DNA of 64,000 nt from Ignisphaera sp. (GCA_038735125.1 JAVYNU010000002.1:98816-162815), one strand, 5' to 3'; shown: positions 18,963 to 28,354, numbered from the stretch's first letter. The notes: generated by a model not told the origin, from the letters alone. Program-made: numbers and translations.

Positions 18963-19466
18963 CTAGTCATGTATTAAAACTATTTGCGAATCATCTTCAC
19001 TCATTTTGAAGAGCTCTAGGTAAGCGCCCCATACAAGAACATTTTTTATAACATCTCTATTTACCCTTCTGTAATGTTTTTCAACTATACTTTCAAACTC
19101 TTCAATAGGTATAGCCCTTCTCTTCTTTAACGTTATGTAAATCTCGTAGAGAGGCTCGATTTTGTTTGCGAGAACAGCTTCTCTAAGAATCTTCTTCAGC
19201 TTCTTGGCATTAGCCTCAGCAACTTTTCTACCAAGTTCAGTTATGTGTAGATAGCCGTTCTCATATTTCAGCAGGTTCAACGCTTCTGCAACATCTATAG
19301 CCTTTGGAAGAACATCTATAGACTCGCTGGTAATATCGCCTATGTGCATGGGGTCTGCCGAGCCACCCAGGCTATACAATGCCTCTACCAACCCTATAAC
19401 GTGGTCTGGGAGCACATCGCGTGGAATGGGACGAAAGTTTCTATCTGCCTCTTTTGACACCTCCAA
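18963..19466 (-). CDS. Stand-alone AAA-associated domain protein (ABC transporter accessory)
   Basis: 167 residues matching the C-terminal AAA-associated domain (AAA_assoc_C, PF09821 type) that is normally fused to the end of NitT/TauT-type ABC ATPases. Features are a VLPDHVIGLVEAL start, a winged-helix-like segment with ALNLLKYENGYLHITELG and a helical tail. It is transcribed away from a permease-ATPase operon (19554-21763) whose ATPase lacks this domain, so it is probably the detached regulatory partner of that transporter. The substrate is unknown. Confidence 0.8.
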   Translation of the reverse strand: MEVSKEADRNFRPIPRDVLPDHVIGLVEALYSLGGSADPMHIGDITSESIDVLPKAIDVAEALNLLKYENGYLHITELGRKVAEANAKKLKKILREAVLANKIEPLYEIYITLKKRRAIPIEEFESIVEKHYRRVNRDVIKNVLVWGAYLELFKMSEDDSQIVLIHD

Positions 19467-19553
19467 TAAGCACCTAAATAATTTAATTATCTAAAGAGCT
19501 TTTTAAATCTATGTTATATCTATGACAATGACTGAGCACTGAAAAAGGTTGGG

Positions 19554-21032
19554 ATGTTGGATGCTGTACTCCTAGCCCTAGCATCTTTGGCGAGTTTTGG
19601 AAGAATGCTTGCTGCATATATACTGTCTCTTCTAGTTGCCATCTCACTAGGCATTCTAATGGCTAGGAGAAGAATCGCAGAAGCGGTTTTGATGCCTATT
19701 CTAGATATTCTCCAGTCCATTCCAATACTAGGCTTCTTCCCAATAGCAATTGTGATGTTTGTGACTTTCCTCCCTAGAAGCATTGGACTAGAACTTGCAG
19801 CAATCTTTCTAATAACAACCAGTCTTCTATGGAACATGATATTCGGTGTCTATAGCTCTATAAAATCCTTGGATCCTGAGGTGTTTTATATGGCTAGTAT
19901 ATACAGTCTTAAAACATTCTCTAGAGTTGCATATATATATGTGCCAGCAGCTAGAGCTGCTATAGCTGCTAACAGTATAATTTCATGGGCTGGGGGATGG
20001 TTCTTCCTAACATCAGCAGAGGTCATATCGGCTGGTTCTGAGGAGTACAAGCTTCTAGGCATAGGCTCTCTAATAATGGACTTCTACAATAGGGGGAACA
20101 TGCTAGGATTCTACACAGCTATTGCAATTCTTTTCGCGATTATTGTGGCATCTTATTTACTTATATTTAATCCAGCTACAAATCTAGTAATCCAGCAACG
20201 CATTCTTCCAGCATGGCATAGAGCATTCTACTATATTTATAAATTTGTATCCATCATTTGGGAGAGTATCATGCATATTGGAATAAAGTTTGAGTCGAAG
20301 GGTATAACCAGACACGGTACAATAGTTATTGTTCCATTCCTAGCCCTATCTTTTCTATACATCAATGCTACTATTTACCTACAAAAAAGTTCTTTACCCA
20401 TATTGGAATTCGCAATAAACTTCCTAATTTCTCTCGCTAGAGTTGGTCTGGTCGTAATAGTTTCTCTTATAATAACGGTTGGCATGGCGTATCTCTCTCT
20501 TGTGAAAGGCTGGGGCAAATCGATAGCTATTGTAGGCGAGATTTTGGCATCTATACCAGCTATACTCTGGTGGCCTATTCTATCACCATTAGCAGCGAAA
20601 ATGCCTTGGCTAGTCTCATTCATTGTCTTTCTACAGGGTTCTCTTTGGTATGAATTCTTCAATGTTATACTGTTTGGTGTGCCAAAGATTAGGTTAGAGG
20701 TTCTAGAGCTGGCAAAAGTCTATAGCATAAAAGGGTTTAATTACTTCAGATACATTCTAATACCATCGCTTTTACCATCAATTGCCTCTGGCGCTTTGAG
20801 TGCTTGGGGTGGGGCGTGGAATGCATCAATAGTTGCAGAATATTTTGAGAGTGGCACCACAGTAATTGATCTTGGTGGTGTAGGCTCTCTGCTGAGCAGA
20901 TATGCGTATGAAGGAAGCTACGGCAGGGTTCTCTATATAGTCATTCTATGGGCTCTGATGATAGTGTTATTGAATAAGACTGTTTGGTCACAGGTTTTTA
21001 AACGCGTTGAAAAATCTTTTGTGGTTGAATAG
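19554..21032 (+). CDS. ABC transporter permease with two fused membrane domains (NitT/TauT-like)
   Basis: 492 residues that read as two BPD_transp_1 permease units in one chain. Each half has the conserved proline-rich turn (SIPILGFFPIAI at about residue 56; SIPAILWWPILSP at about residue 335) followed by a coupling loop (SLDPEVFYMASIYSL; LEVLELAKVYSIKGF). Members of this group are often annotated as nitrate/sulfonate importers, but no binding protein is encoded nearby, so the substrate is open. The ATPase follows two bases downstream. ATG 19554 is the first usable start after a TATA-like TTTTAAAT at about 19500. Confidence 0.8.
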   Translation: MLDAVLLALASLASFGRMLAAYILSLLVAISLGILMARRRIAEAVLMPILDILQSIPILGFFPIAIVMFVTFLPRSIGLELAAIFLITTSLLWNMIFGVYSSIKSLDPEVFYMASIYSLKTFSRVAYIYVPAARAAIAANSIISWAGGWFFLTSAEVISAGSEEYKLLGIGSLIMDFYNRGNMLGFYTAIAILFAIIVASYLLIFNPATNLVIQQRILPAWHRAFYYIYKFVSIIWESIMHIGIKFESKGITRHGTIVIVPFLALSFLYINATIYLQKSSLPILEFAINFLISLARVGLVVIVSLIITVGMAYLSLVKGWGKSIAIVGEILASIPAILWWPILSPLAAKMPWLVSFIVFLQGSLWYEFFNVILFGVPKIRLEVLELAKVYSIKGFNYFRYILIPSLLPSIASGALSAWGGAWNASIVAEYFESGTTVIDLGGVGSLLSRYAYEGSYGRVLYIVILWALMIVLLNKTVWSQVFKRVEKSFVVE

Positions 21033-21034
21033 AC

Positions 21035-21763
21035 ATGGTTCTTGTTAGCCTCATCAACATCGTTAAAAACTTTGGCGAAGGAGGTAAGGTTCTCAGGGTA
21101 TTAGATGGTATAACACTTGACATTGGCGAGGAGTTCATAGCAATTCTAGGCCCATCGGGCTGTGGAAAATCGACACTACTTAGAATTATAGCAGGTGTTG
21201 AAAAAGCTGATGATGGTGAGATAAAAACAATTGGAAATATTGTCTATGGATTTGTTTTTCAATCTCCTACCCTGTTGCCTTGGCTAACAGTCATAGACAA
21301 TGTTGCTCTTCCTCTCATTGCAAAAGGCGTCGATAAAAAAGTTGCAAGGGAAAAGGCCCTGAAGTATCTATCTCTAGTTGGCCTCCAAGGCTTCGAGGAC
21401 TTCTATCCATATGAGCTTAGCGGTGGCATGAGGCAGAGGGTGAACATTGCTAGAGCGCTTGTTGTTGAGCCCACAATACTTCTAATGGATGAGCCGTTCT
21501 CGCAGCTAGATCCGCTAACAGCTGAGGCTCTCAGGGCCGAGATACTCGACTTATGGTTGTCTGGGGTAACAACAGTTAAGAGCATAGTTATGGTCACTCA
21601 CAATGTTGAGGAGGCTGTGCTCATGGCAGATAGGATAGTGATACTGACGCCGAGACCAGCGAAGATAACTAAAATAATTGAGGTTAAGTTGCCAAGGCCT
21701 AGGGATAGAAGATCGAAGAGTTTCCAAGATGTTGTAGACCAAGTCTATGAGTATGTGAGCTGA
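21035..21763 (+). CDS. ABC transporter ATPase (NitT/TauT type)
   Basis: 242 residues: Walker A GPSGCGKST at about residues 34-42, Q-loop FQSPTLLPWLTV, signature LSGGMRQR, Walker B ILLMDEPFSQLD and switch His in VTHNVEEA. The length is that of the bare ATPase core; the C-terminal AAA-associated domain typical of related archaeal proteins is absent here and is encoded separately and divergently at 18963-19466. It forms one transport unit with the fused permease two bases upstream. Confidence 0.9.
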   Translation: MVLVSLINIVKNFGEGGKVLRVLDGITLDIGEEFIAILGPSGCGKSTLLRIIAGVEKADDGEIKTIGNIVYGFVFQSPTLLPWLTVIDNVALPLIAKGVDKKVAREKALKYLSLVGLQGFEDFYPYELSGGMRQRVNIARALVVEPTILLMDEPFSQLDPLTAEALRAEILDLWLSGVTTVKSIVMVTHNVEEAVLMADRIVILTPRPAKITKIIEVKLPRPRDRRSKSFQDVVDQVYEYVS

Positions 21764-21861
21764 GGATAGAGCTCATAGGGCTTAGATTTTTTAAAGAGAT
21801 AAGCACAGTTCTACATATTGTGCATAGCTGGGCTTGGATAACAGTTTTTTGGTGGTAGACC

Positions 21862-22692
21862 ATGGCTAAAGATGTTAAATGCTTTAATAAAATTGGCTGT
21901 GTATCTTCGTTGGGCATGGGTACATGGGGCATTGGCGGCGGTTATTGGGTGCCAGACTATTCGATGGATAGGGAGTGGGTAGAGGCTTTGAGAAAGGGTA
22001 TAGAGCTTGGTATGACACTTATAGACACTGCTGAAATGTATGGTGGTGGACATGCCGAGGAGATTGTGGGTCTAGCTATAAGGGGTTTCAAAAGAGATGA
22101 GCTTTTCATAGTTTCAAAGGTTTGGCCCTCCAATGCCTCATACGATAATGTGCTGAAATCTGCTGTGGCAAGCTCTAAGAGGCTGGGGACATACATAGAC
22201 CTATATCTCCTCCACTGGCCAAGCGATGCTGCACCAATATGCGAAACTATAAAGGCTTTTGAGAAGCTTGTTGACGATGGTGTTATAAGATTCTATGGGC
22301 TTTCAAACTTCTCTGTGAGGGGAATAGAGGAGGCTAGGTCATGTACAAAGAAATACGATGTTGTTGCAGTACAAAACCATTTCAGCTTGCTTCATAGAGA
22401 CGATGAAAAAGATGTTATACCATATGCACAGCGAGAGGGTCTTATGTACATGGCTTACACACCACTTGAAAGAGGCCAGCTCGCGAGAAACGCCTACCTA
22501 GAGAATATTGGTAGGAAATATGGCAAGACAGCAGTGCAGGTAGCTTTAAACTGGCTTATATGCATAGACAACGTTATCCCAATACCAAAAGCTGCTAGTA
22601 TAGAGCATGTCAAGGAGAATGCCGGTGCAATGGGGTGGAGACTGTCTAGGGAGGACTGGCTTGAGATAAGCAGGGTGTTTGGATCCAGATAA
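21862..22692 (+). CDS. Aldo/keto reductase
   Basis: 276 residues of the NAD(P)H-dependent aldo/keto reductase family (TIM barrel). The full catalytic tetrad is visible: Asp55, Tyr60 (IDTAEMYG), Lys86 (VSKVWPS) and His118 (LLHWPSD). The C-terminal IPIPKAASIEHVKENAGA segment is the cofactor-binding region. It likely reduces sugar- or lipid-derived carbonyls; the substrate is not evident. It converges with the GH5-like gene, whose stop is only three bases away. Confidence 0.9.
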   Translation: MAKDVKCFNKIGCVSSLGMGTWGIGGGYWVPDYSMDREWVEALRKGIELGMTLIDTAEMYGGGHAEEIVGLAIRGFKRDELFIVSKVWPSNASYDNVLKSAVASSKRLGTYIDLYLLHWPSDAAPICETIKAFEKLVDDGVIRFYGLSNFSVRGIEEARSCTKKYDVVAVQNHFSLLHRDDEKDVIPYAQREGLMYMAYTPLERGQLARNAYLENIGRKYGKTAVQVALNWLICIDNVIPIPKAASIEHVKENAGAMGWRLSREDWLEISRVFGSR

Positions 22693-22695
22693 AAG

Positions 22696-24645
22696 TTATG
22701 TGATTTGCAAGACAATAGCTGATTTCTTCGGCATTTCAACAATGGCCTTTCTACCCTCGGCAGAAACAATCTTTGCATCTCCCCCAATTTTCGATATGCT
22801 CTTAGCTTCTCTTCTAATCAGAATCTCAACCGTTTTGCTATCGCCGTGGTTTACAGCTATGACTATGTCTGATCCACTGCCGTAGAACGGCTTTACCTCC
22901 ACCTCGGGAGATGTAGACTCGTAGACTATGCTCACATTGGATTCTGCTGCAATTGATTTGTATAGCCTCTGGATCCTCCCACTCCAGTCCATATGCACTG
23001 AAACAGCTTCTATAAGCTCTATCGGTATTGTCGATGTATATGCATAGCCATTGCCTCTCCTAGCTCTGAAGATAACAGGCTCTCCATTGCCATCAACAGC
23101 TATAACCTCTGCATCAACGGCTCTACACCTATATGTGTATATCGGTATTGGGATGTTGACATCGATTTTCTCTCCCTTTCTAATTTCTCCAAGATCCTTG
23201 ACAAACTCTATAGAGATCTTGCCATAGTATACGAAGCCATATGACCCAGCCTCAAGAATGTTTTCGATTCCCATGAGCTCTGTCCACAGATGTGTTGCGG
23301 ATTCGTGTGAAGCCTTGAAATCTCCAAATCCTTTTACAAGTGATGTGTATAGCGATCCACCTCCATCTACATATTCTAGAAGCTTTCTCCATGTCGAGGA
23401 CAAGGCCAATATAGTTGACGGCATTATCAGTAGCTTTTTGTTTTTAACAACCCTGTCTATGTCTAGTTCAAACACAATTGTGTTGTCCACCCCACAAGAA
23501 GATGCTATTATGCTTGCGGCTATGACTGGCTGTATAACCCTCCAAAAGCCCAGCGCATTTTTGTACCACACAAATTCATAGTCTTTGAAGAGATAGAACG
23601 GAGATACAATTGATACCTCGGGTCTTCTCCTAAACACAGTATTTATCTTGAGCTTCTCAATAGTTTCTAGCTCCTCTGAAAACCTCTTCACAACTTCTGC
23701 AACAGGCTTTGGAGAACCGTCTTTTCTGACTATGCCAAAGCCTAGTTCAAGAGGTCTCCACTCATATGGCGGATCGCTCTCGTGGATAAAATCTGAGAAG
23801 CACCATATGAAAGCACCTGAGGCTCTGTGGGCTAGGGATGTGTATAGAACCTCGTTTACGAATCTTGCCTGACTCTCCTCTGAGTATTGGTGTGTGCTAA
23901 AACCAAACTCCTCTAGTATCACAGGTAGTGTACCGTCATTTGAGAAAAGCTCTATCATAGCTCCATAGGTATATCCATGTCTGACTGGATCGGTGTCGTA
24001 TAGATATAGATGGGGTCCAACATAGTCTACAATAGATTTGACATTTGGTGTTTCCTGCAAATAGCTGTCTGGCACATCGCCAGAGGAGACCAAAACATTG
24101 TTTGCCAATTCCTTGACTGTTCTGGAAAAGAGTTTTAGAAGTGCTAGAGCCTCTTCCCTCTTCTCAGCCCTTTTAACAAGACTAAGCTCGTTGCTTAGAA
24201 TCCACCCCTTGATCGATGGATGGTCAGAAAAGCTTTTGACTATAGCCTCTACAAATCTTATAGTCTTTTCAATTCCGTGAGAGGTGTAGATCTCCTCCGG
24301 TTTTAGCCATGGAATCTCCCAGTTCTTCCCACTCATGTGCCCCACAATAAGAGTTGGAAAGCCAATTAAGCCGTTTTCTCTTAGCAGATCCAGAAACCTC
24401 CCCAGCTTTCTCAGCGCATCTGGAAAAACGTTTGCATCTTCATCAGCAAAATCTTCGTTCTTTATAAAGAATCTGACAGCCCTGATACCAAGAGATCTCA
24501 TCAACTTCAAATCCTCTTTAATCGCATCCTCATTCCAGTCCCTCCACATTCTAATATTCAATTTTCTGGGCCAATAGTTAACACCTAGCAAAAACTTGAA
24601 TTCCCCATCAATTAAAATGATGCCATCATCTATTGCTACAGACAT
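22696..24645 (-). CDS. GH5-like glycoside hydrolase with C-terminal accessory domains
   Basis: 649 residues without a signal peptide. Residues 1-320 form a clan GH-A (beta/alpha)8 barrel: the acid/base Glu153 lies in GWILSNELSL and the nucleophile Glu246 in VILEEFGFS, the GH5 cellulase/mannanase arrangement. A beta-galactosidase-like trimerisation domain (about 360-520) and a beta-rich tail follow. The absence of a secretion signal suggests an intracellular enzyme acting on imported oligosaccharides, probably beta-mannosides or beta-glucosides. It is divergent from a small membrane protein gene, sharing a palindromic promoter. The exact subfamily is uncertain. Confidence 0.75.
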   Translation of the reverse strand: MSVAIDDGIILIDGEFKFLLGVNYWPRKLNIRMWRDWNEDAIKEDLKLMRSLGIRAVRFFIKNEDFADEDANVFPDALRKLGRFLDLLRENGLIGFPTLIVGHMSGKNWEIPWLKPEEIYTSHGIEKTIRFVEAIVKSFSDHPSIKGWILSNELSLVKRAEKREEALALLKLFSRTVKELANNVLVSSGDVPDSYLQETPNVKSIVDYVGPHLYLYDTDPVRHGYTYGAMIELFSNDGTLPVILEEFGFSTHQYSEESQARFVNEVLYTSLAHRASGAFIWCFSDFIHESDPPYEWRPLELGFGIVRKDGSPKPVAEVVKRFSEELETIEKLKINTVFRRRPEVSIVSPFYLFKDYEFVWYKNALGFWRVIQPVIAASIIASSCGVDNTIVFELDIDRVVKNKKLLIMPSTILALSSTWRKLLEYVDGGGSLYTSLVKGFGDFKASHESATHLWTELMGIENILEAGSYGFVYYGKISIEFVKDLGEIRKGEKIDVNIPIPIYTYRCRAVDAEVIAVDGNGEPVIFRARRGNGYAYTSTIPIELIEAVSVHMDWSGRIQRLYKSIAAESNVSIVYESTSPEVEVKPFYGSGSDIVIAVNHGDSKTVEILIRREAKSISKIGGDAKIVSAEGRKAIVEMPKKSAIVLQIT

Positions 24646-24688
24646 TTTTAGCCCCTTTTTTATTGCGTGATAAACTGTGGCTAAGGAA

Positions 24689-24704
24689 AAAGTATATATA
24701 CTTT
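24689..24704. promoter_or_regulatory. Palindromic TATA element shared by divergent genes
   Basis: A perfect 16-base palindrome (AAAGTATA followed by its reverse complement) sits midway between the start of the GH5-like gene (24645, minus) and the start at 24753 (plus), about 50 bases from each. It could place TBP in either direction. Confidence 0.5.
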
Positions 24705-24752
24705 AACCCTTGCTATACCTACTAGATTGATAAATTGATTGGGTGGCGCATT

Positions 24753-25478
24753 ATGTTGAGTAGAGATGTAGCTGTTGTCCTAATAGCCACGGGGATCCTA
24801 GCCTTTGTTATTGGATGGGTGCTAATACTATCTAACTACGGTATCGACTTAAAGTCGTGTTCAACATATGTCTCAGTACCAAACAAATTCGAAGGCGTCT
24901 TATCTCTGCTCAGCAACTACACACAGTACGTCACAATAGTTTTTGGAAAGATATCAAATGTGACGCTAAGCCCTGGCGAAACATATAGAGACACAATCTC
25001 TTTGAATACATCAGCTGTCTCACCATTTCTAGTGAAATACGACATAGTGTCTGAGTCGAAGAATGTTACAGGATCGATAACAGTGAGGGATAGTAAAAAT
25101 GCCACGTTGCTGTACATACCCTTGCAGTACAACACATCGACTGTTTCAGACAGCAAATTCTTCCTATCGCCACCCTCAATGCCAAAAGGCGTTTACACAA
25201 TTGAGATCAACGCATCGTCTAAATTCAGGGTTGTTTCATTCAATATCTCAGCCCTCTCATTCGAATCCTCACCATCGATAAAATTCGATTTGTCACCATC
25301 TAGCTGGAACCAAAGAGAGATAAGATATGTGTGTGGCGTAGACGCCAGAGGGATGTTTGTGGCGGCCGCTCTAATAGGCTTTGGAATAGCCATTATAACC
25401 TTCGTAGCACTTGATGCATATAAATCTACTGAAATAGCTAGGGTTAAGATATCAGCCCCAAAGAAAAAGAAAAGGTAG
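24753..25478 (+). CDS. Membrane-anchored protein with two terminal helices, unknown function
   Basis: 241 residues. An N-terminal hydrophobic helix (about 6-26) and a C-terminal one (about 200-222) flank an outside-facing beta-rich domain with many N-glycosylation sequons (Asn-Tyr-Thr, Asn-Val-Thr, Asn-Thr-Ser and others), ending in a Lys-rich cytoplasmic tail. I recognise no family. I chose ATG 24753 because a GGTGG ribosome-binding site precedes it; a TTG at 24735 is in frame upstream. Divergent from the GH5-like gene, so co-regulation with sugar use is possible. Confidence 0.6.
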   Translation: MLSRDVAVVLIATGILAFVIGWVLILSNYGIDLKSCSTYVSVPNKFEGVLSLLSNYTQYVTIVFGKISNVTLSPGETYRDTISLNTSAVSPFLVKYDIVSESKNVTGSITVRDSKNATLLYIPLQYNTSTVSDSKFFLSPPSMPKGVYTIEINASSKFRVVSFNISALSFESSPSIKFDLSPSSWNQREIRYVCGVDARGMFVAAALIGFGIAIITFVALDAYKSTEIARVKISAPKKKKR

Positions 25479-25536
25479 ATAATAAAACTGCTTTGCTTAT
25501 ACATCAGGGGCACAGAATTTTTAGAGGCCTAGAAAT

Positions 25537-26265
25537 ATGCTTTTAGAGGTGCTTTTTAAGAATACAAATAGCTCTCTTGTGATAGATGTTGAGAATCATA
25601 GCAATTGTATAAAGTCTTATATTCCATTTAAATCTGAGGCTACTACATGGAAACAAGAGATATGCTTTCCATCGCCAATAAAAATAGATTTCAGCGAAAA
25701 AGATTTTGTATACCGTGTTAAGAGGGGAGGTGTATACTATTGGCCACCACAAAAAGCTATATGCATGTTCCACGGCTTTTCACAGCCCTACACACCAGTG
25801 ATACATATTGGTGCTGTGGTGGATGCTCTGCACACAATTGCTGGTTGGAGTGGGCCCGTTGAAGTATTTGAGCATGTAATTGATGAAAGATTCAAAGACG
25901 TTGTGAAAAAACTCCAAGACTTGGGTTATAGAGTTGCAACTCCATTGAGAAACGGCGAAAAAATTGTTAGTGCATATAAATATAGTGGCAGAAACAGAAT
26001 TTCGTTCAATGTTTATGTTGAGGAATATGGCATGCATCTGGAGGGTGAGGGTATCGCAAAATATGCTAATGACATTACAAATGTGCAAAACCTCTTATTC
26101 ATAAAAAGAACTGTTGAATTATTTAAACCAAGGTATGCAAGACCAGATATTTCAGAGAATAACGATATCGTTATTACAGCTGGTATTAATAACATTGATG
26201 AGCTTGAAGTAGCTGTGAAAGAGCTTGAGAAGATCTATAAACAATTTGAGGTGACTCAAGTTTGA
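25537..26265 (+). CDS. Cyclophilin-like fold protein with C-terminal extension
   Basis: 242 residues. Residues about 1-105 resemble the small cyclophilin-like domain (PF04126, TM1367 type): a DFVYRVKRGGVYYWPP stretch, then CMFHGFSQPYTPVIHIGAV, matching the family's FGPTP ... NVIGRI core. The remaining 130 residues are not recognised. These proteins have the cyclophilin barrel but no proven isomerase site. The stop overlaps the TTG start of the nitroreductase gene, so the two are translationally coupled and may act together. Confidence 0.55.
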   Translation: MLLEVLFKNTNSSLVIDVENHSNCIKSYIPFKSEATTWKQEICFPSPIKIDFSEKDFVYRVKRGGVYYWPPQKAICMFHGFSQPYTPVIHIGAVVDALHTIAGWSGPVEVFEHVIDERFKDVVKKLQDLGYRVATPLRNGEKIVSAYKYSGRNRISFNVYVEEYGMHLEGEGIAKYANDITNVQNLLFIKRTVELFKPRYARPDISENNDIVITAGINNIDELEVAVKELEKIYKQFEVTQV

Positions 26266-26951
26266 CCATAATACTACTGCCTTTCCCTAAAAAGGTTTCT
26301 AGCGTTTCTGTTGAGGAGGCTATTCTTTTGAGGAGAAGTGTTAGAGAGTTTTCACCTGATCCCATAACAGTTGAGCAGCTTTCAATGCTTTTGTGGGCTG
26401 CCTATGGAGTTACAGACCCCAAACACGGTTTTAGATCATCTCCAAGCGCTGGAGCAACATACCCACTAGAAATATATGTTGTCGTCGGAGAGAAAAGTGT
26501 TTTAACAAATAGTACATACCTAGAACCAGCAATATACAAATACAACGATAGAGCACATGCAATTGAACTGATAAAGCATGGGGACTATAGAGAGGCTCTA
26601 TCAAAAGCGGCTTTGAATCAGCCATGGGTTAGAGAAGCACCCATAGACATTGTGATAACAGCTGTTTTTGAAAGAACAACTAGATTCTATGGCGAGAGGG
26701 GTAGAACAAGATATGTGCCTATGGATGTGGGTCATGCAGGGCAAAACATATATCTGATGGCAACAACCCTAGGCCTTGGAACAGTCGCTATAGGAGCATT
26801 TGATGATAGAAGAGTTGCCGAGATATTAACTCTGAAAAGTGGCGAGACACCAATGTACATAATACCTATTGGGAAACCAAGAACACAGCGAAAAACAGAG
26901 TTTGCAGACATAGCAAGATATATCGAAAGCGTTAGAAAGGGGGTTGCGTAA
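26262..26951 (+). CDS. SagB-type nitroreductase-family oxidoreductase
   Basis: 229 residues of the FMN-dependent nitroreductase fold. Visible family blocks are RRSVREFSPDPIT (FMN phosphate contact) near residue 23, SSPSAGATYPLEIYVV (the SagB-type signature) and a DVGHAGQNIYLMATTLGLGT segment near residue 150. Members reduce or oxidise thiazoles/oxazoles in peptides, or act as flavin reductases. The TTG start overlaps the previous stop (TTGA). No peptide precursor or cyclodehydratase gene is seen nearby, so natural-product modification is not supported. Confidence 0.8.
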   Translation: MTIILLPFPKKVSSVSVEEAILLRRSVREFSPDPITVEQLSMLLWAAYGVTDPKHGFRSSPSAGATYPLEIYVVVGEKSVLTNSTYLEPAIYKYNDRAHAIELIKHGDYREALSKAALNQPWVREAPIDIVITAVFERTTRFYGERGRTRYVPMDVGHAGQNIYLMATTLGLGTVAIGAFDDRRVAEILTLKSGETPMYIIPIGKPRTQRKTEFADIARYIESVRKGVA

Positions 26952-27049
26952 AAGTATAGATTTCTACATCAATATTCTCAATTGTTTTTATCATTATATT
27001 TTGTGTTAAGGCCTATAGCCATAGTGTAATATGCAATCAAAATGTGCTG

Positions 27050-27075
27050 AGGGCTTTCGGTGCTGGACCGCCCTA
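27050..27075. other. GC-rich hairpin between convergent genes
   Basis: An imperfect inverted repeat (AGGGC...CGGT, five-base loop, ACCG...CCCT, with a four-base bulge) lies between the nitroreductase end (26951) and the 3' end of the threonine synthase gene (27085). It may be a transcription end structure. It stands out by GC content in an AT-rich gap. Confidence 0.35.
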
Positions 27076-27084
27076 ATCATGTTT

Positions 27085-28148
27085 CTATAGTTCTTGAACC
27101 ATCTTCAGTCCTGATCCGGTAAGTGGAACAAGTATCCTAAGTCCTCTCAACTTCTCTTTGATCTTCTCAAATGCTGCATATACTGTGGCAGATGTTGGTT
27201 CTACTAAGAATCCCATGTCAATTAGATTCTCAAGGGCTTTTCTTATTTCGCTGTTTCCAACTAGTATTACATCCCCATCATACATTTTAATCGCTTTAGC
27301 CACCTCTTTTAGTCTTGGTGGGTTTTGAACCATTATTCCCTCTGCTAGAGTTGATTCCTCTCCAGCTGATTCGAACCCTTTAACCTCTTTGAATATTGGC
27401 TGAACACTGTAGCCTTGGACTGCTATGGGCCGGGGAACCTTTTTCCCTTTCCAAGCTTTTTGAGAATTTCAAAACCCTTTATAATGCCTAGCAACAATCC
27501 CCCAGAACCTGCTGGGGCTATTACAGCATCGGGCTCGCCCACCTCTTCATACACTTCAAATGCTATTGTTGCTGAGCCGTATATGTATAGAGGACTCCAT
27601 GTATGAGCAACATAGAATCCTGTCAAAGATAGTTTAGCAGCGTAGAGAGCGGCATCACGCCTTGTGTCAACCTCTACAACATCTCCTCCCACAACTCTAA
27701 TCAGATCTCTCTTAGATCTAGAAACAGTTTTGGGTATAATTATCGTTGGTTTTAGCCCGTAGACCAATGAGTATAGAGCTACCGACAAACCCGCGTTTCC
27801 ACTCGAGTCCTCCACCACTCTTCTAAAACCCATTCTATAGGCATAGTAGATGGATAGAGCTGATCCCCTATCCTTAAAACTGCCACTCGGATTCATATAC
27901 TCAAGCTTAAGCAACAGCTTAACACCATCAATGGTCTCCTCAACAAGCTTTGTCTCCCCCTCACCCCTATACCTATCAGGCGTAAAAGGAAGCAAACCAC
28001 GAAACCTATCAAGACCCCTACCACCAAACTCATAGACAGGCTCATAAGATATATCTATCGGGGATCCGCAAACAGGGCACCTCCAATAATAGCCATCAAA
28101 TATGTTAGCACGAAAACCACAAGACCTACAAATCCACGATGCCTCCAA
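27085..28148 (-). pseudogene. thrC: Threonine synthase, interrupted by one-base frameshift
   Basis: Two minus-strand frames (28148-27423 and the frame ending at 27085) together make a full threonine synthase of about 354 residues, the usual archaeal length. The first part has a zinc ribbon (Cys7, Cys10, Cys24, Cys27), the PLP lysine Lys92 in GSFKDRG, SSGNAGLS and the GSGGLL phosphate loop. After GKGK the frame runs into a stop at 27423-27425, but moving back one base at the A-run (27440-27444) restores PRPIAVQGYSVQPIFKEV and continues to the normal end. The enzyme makes threonine from O-phosphohomoserine. The frame break may be a sequencing error, a mutation or -1 slippage: GGGAAAA at 27441-27447 is a canonical slippery heptamer in the right phase. 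Confidence 0.85.
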
Positions 28149-28216
28149 TCACTATCACACACAGTATTATACACTATATTTTTCATAATTTAAGATTTGC
28201 GTAGCCATAGGATTGA

Positions 28217-28268
28217 TCAGGGGGTAGGGGCAACATCACATATCAGCAGAGGCTACAGCCCTCATCAC
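28217..28268 (-). ncRNA. C/D box sRNA candidate 1 (minus)
   Basis: Read on the minus strand: C box GTGATGA (28268-28262), 15-base spacer, D' box CTGA (28246-28243), three bases, C' box GTGATGT (28239-28233, one mismatch), 12-base spacer, D box CTGA (28220-28217). The order and spacing are those of archaeal dual-guide C/D sRNAs, which direct 2'-O-methylation of rRNA or tRNA through fibrillarin, Nop5 and L7Ae. First of four such genes in this 550-base gap. Targets not determined. Confidence 0.7.
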
Positions 28269-28354
28269 ATCTGTCATAGTTACTACAGCTCCACACTATG
28301 GATGAAATATAATCAAAAGCTTTTAATAGTATTTTTTATTCATGTATAGATGTG

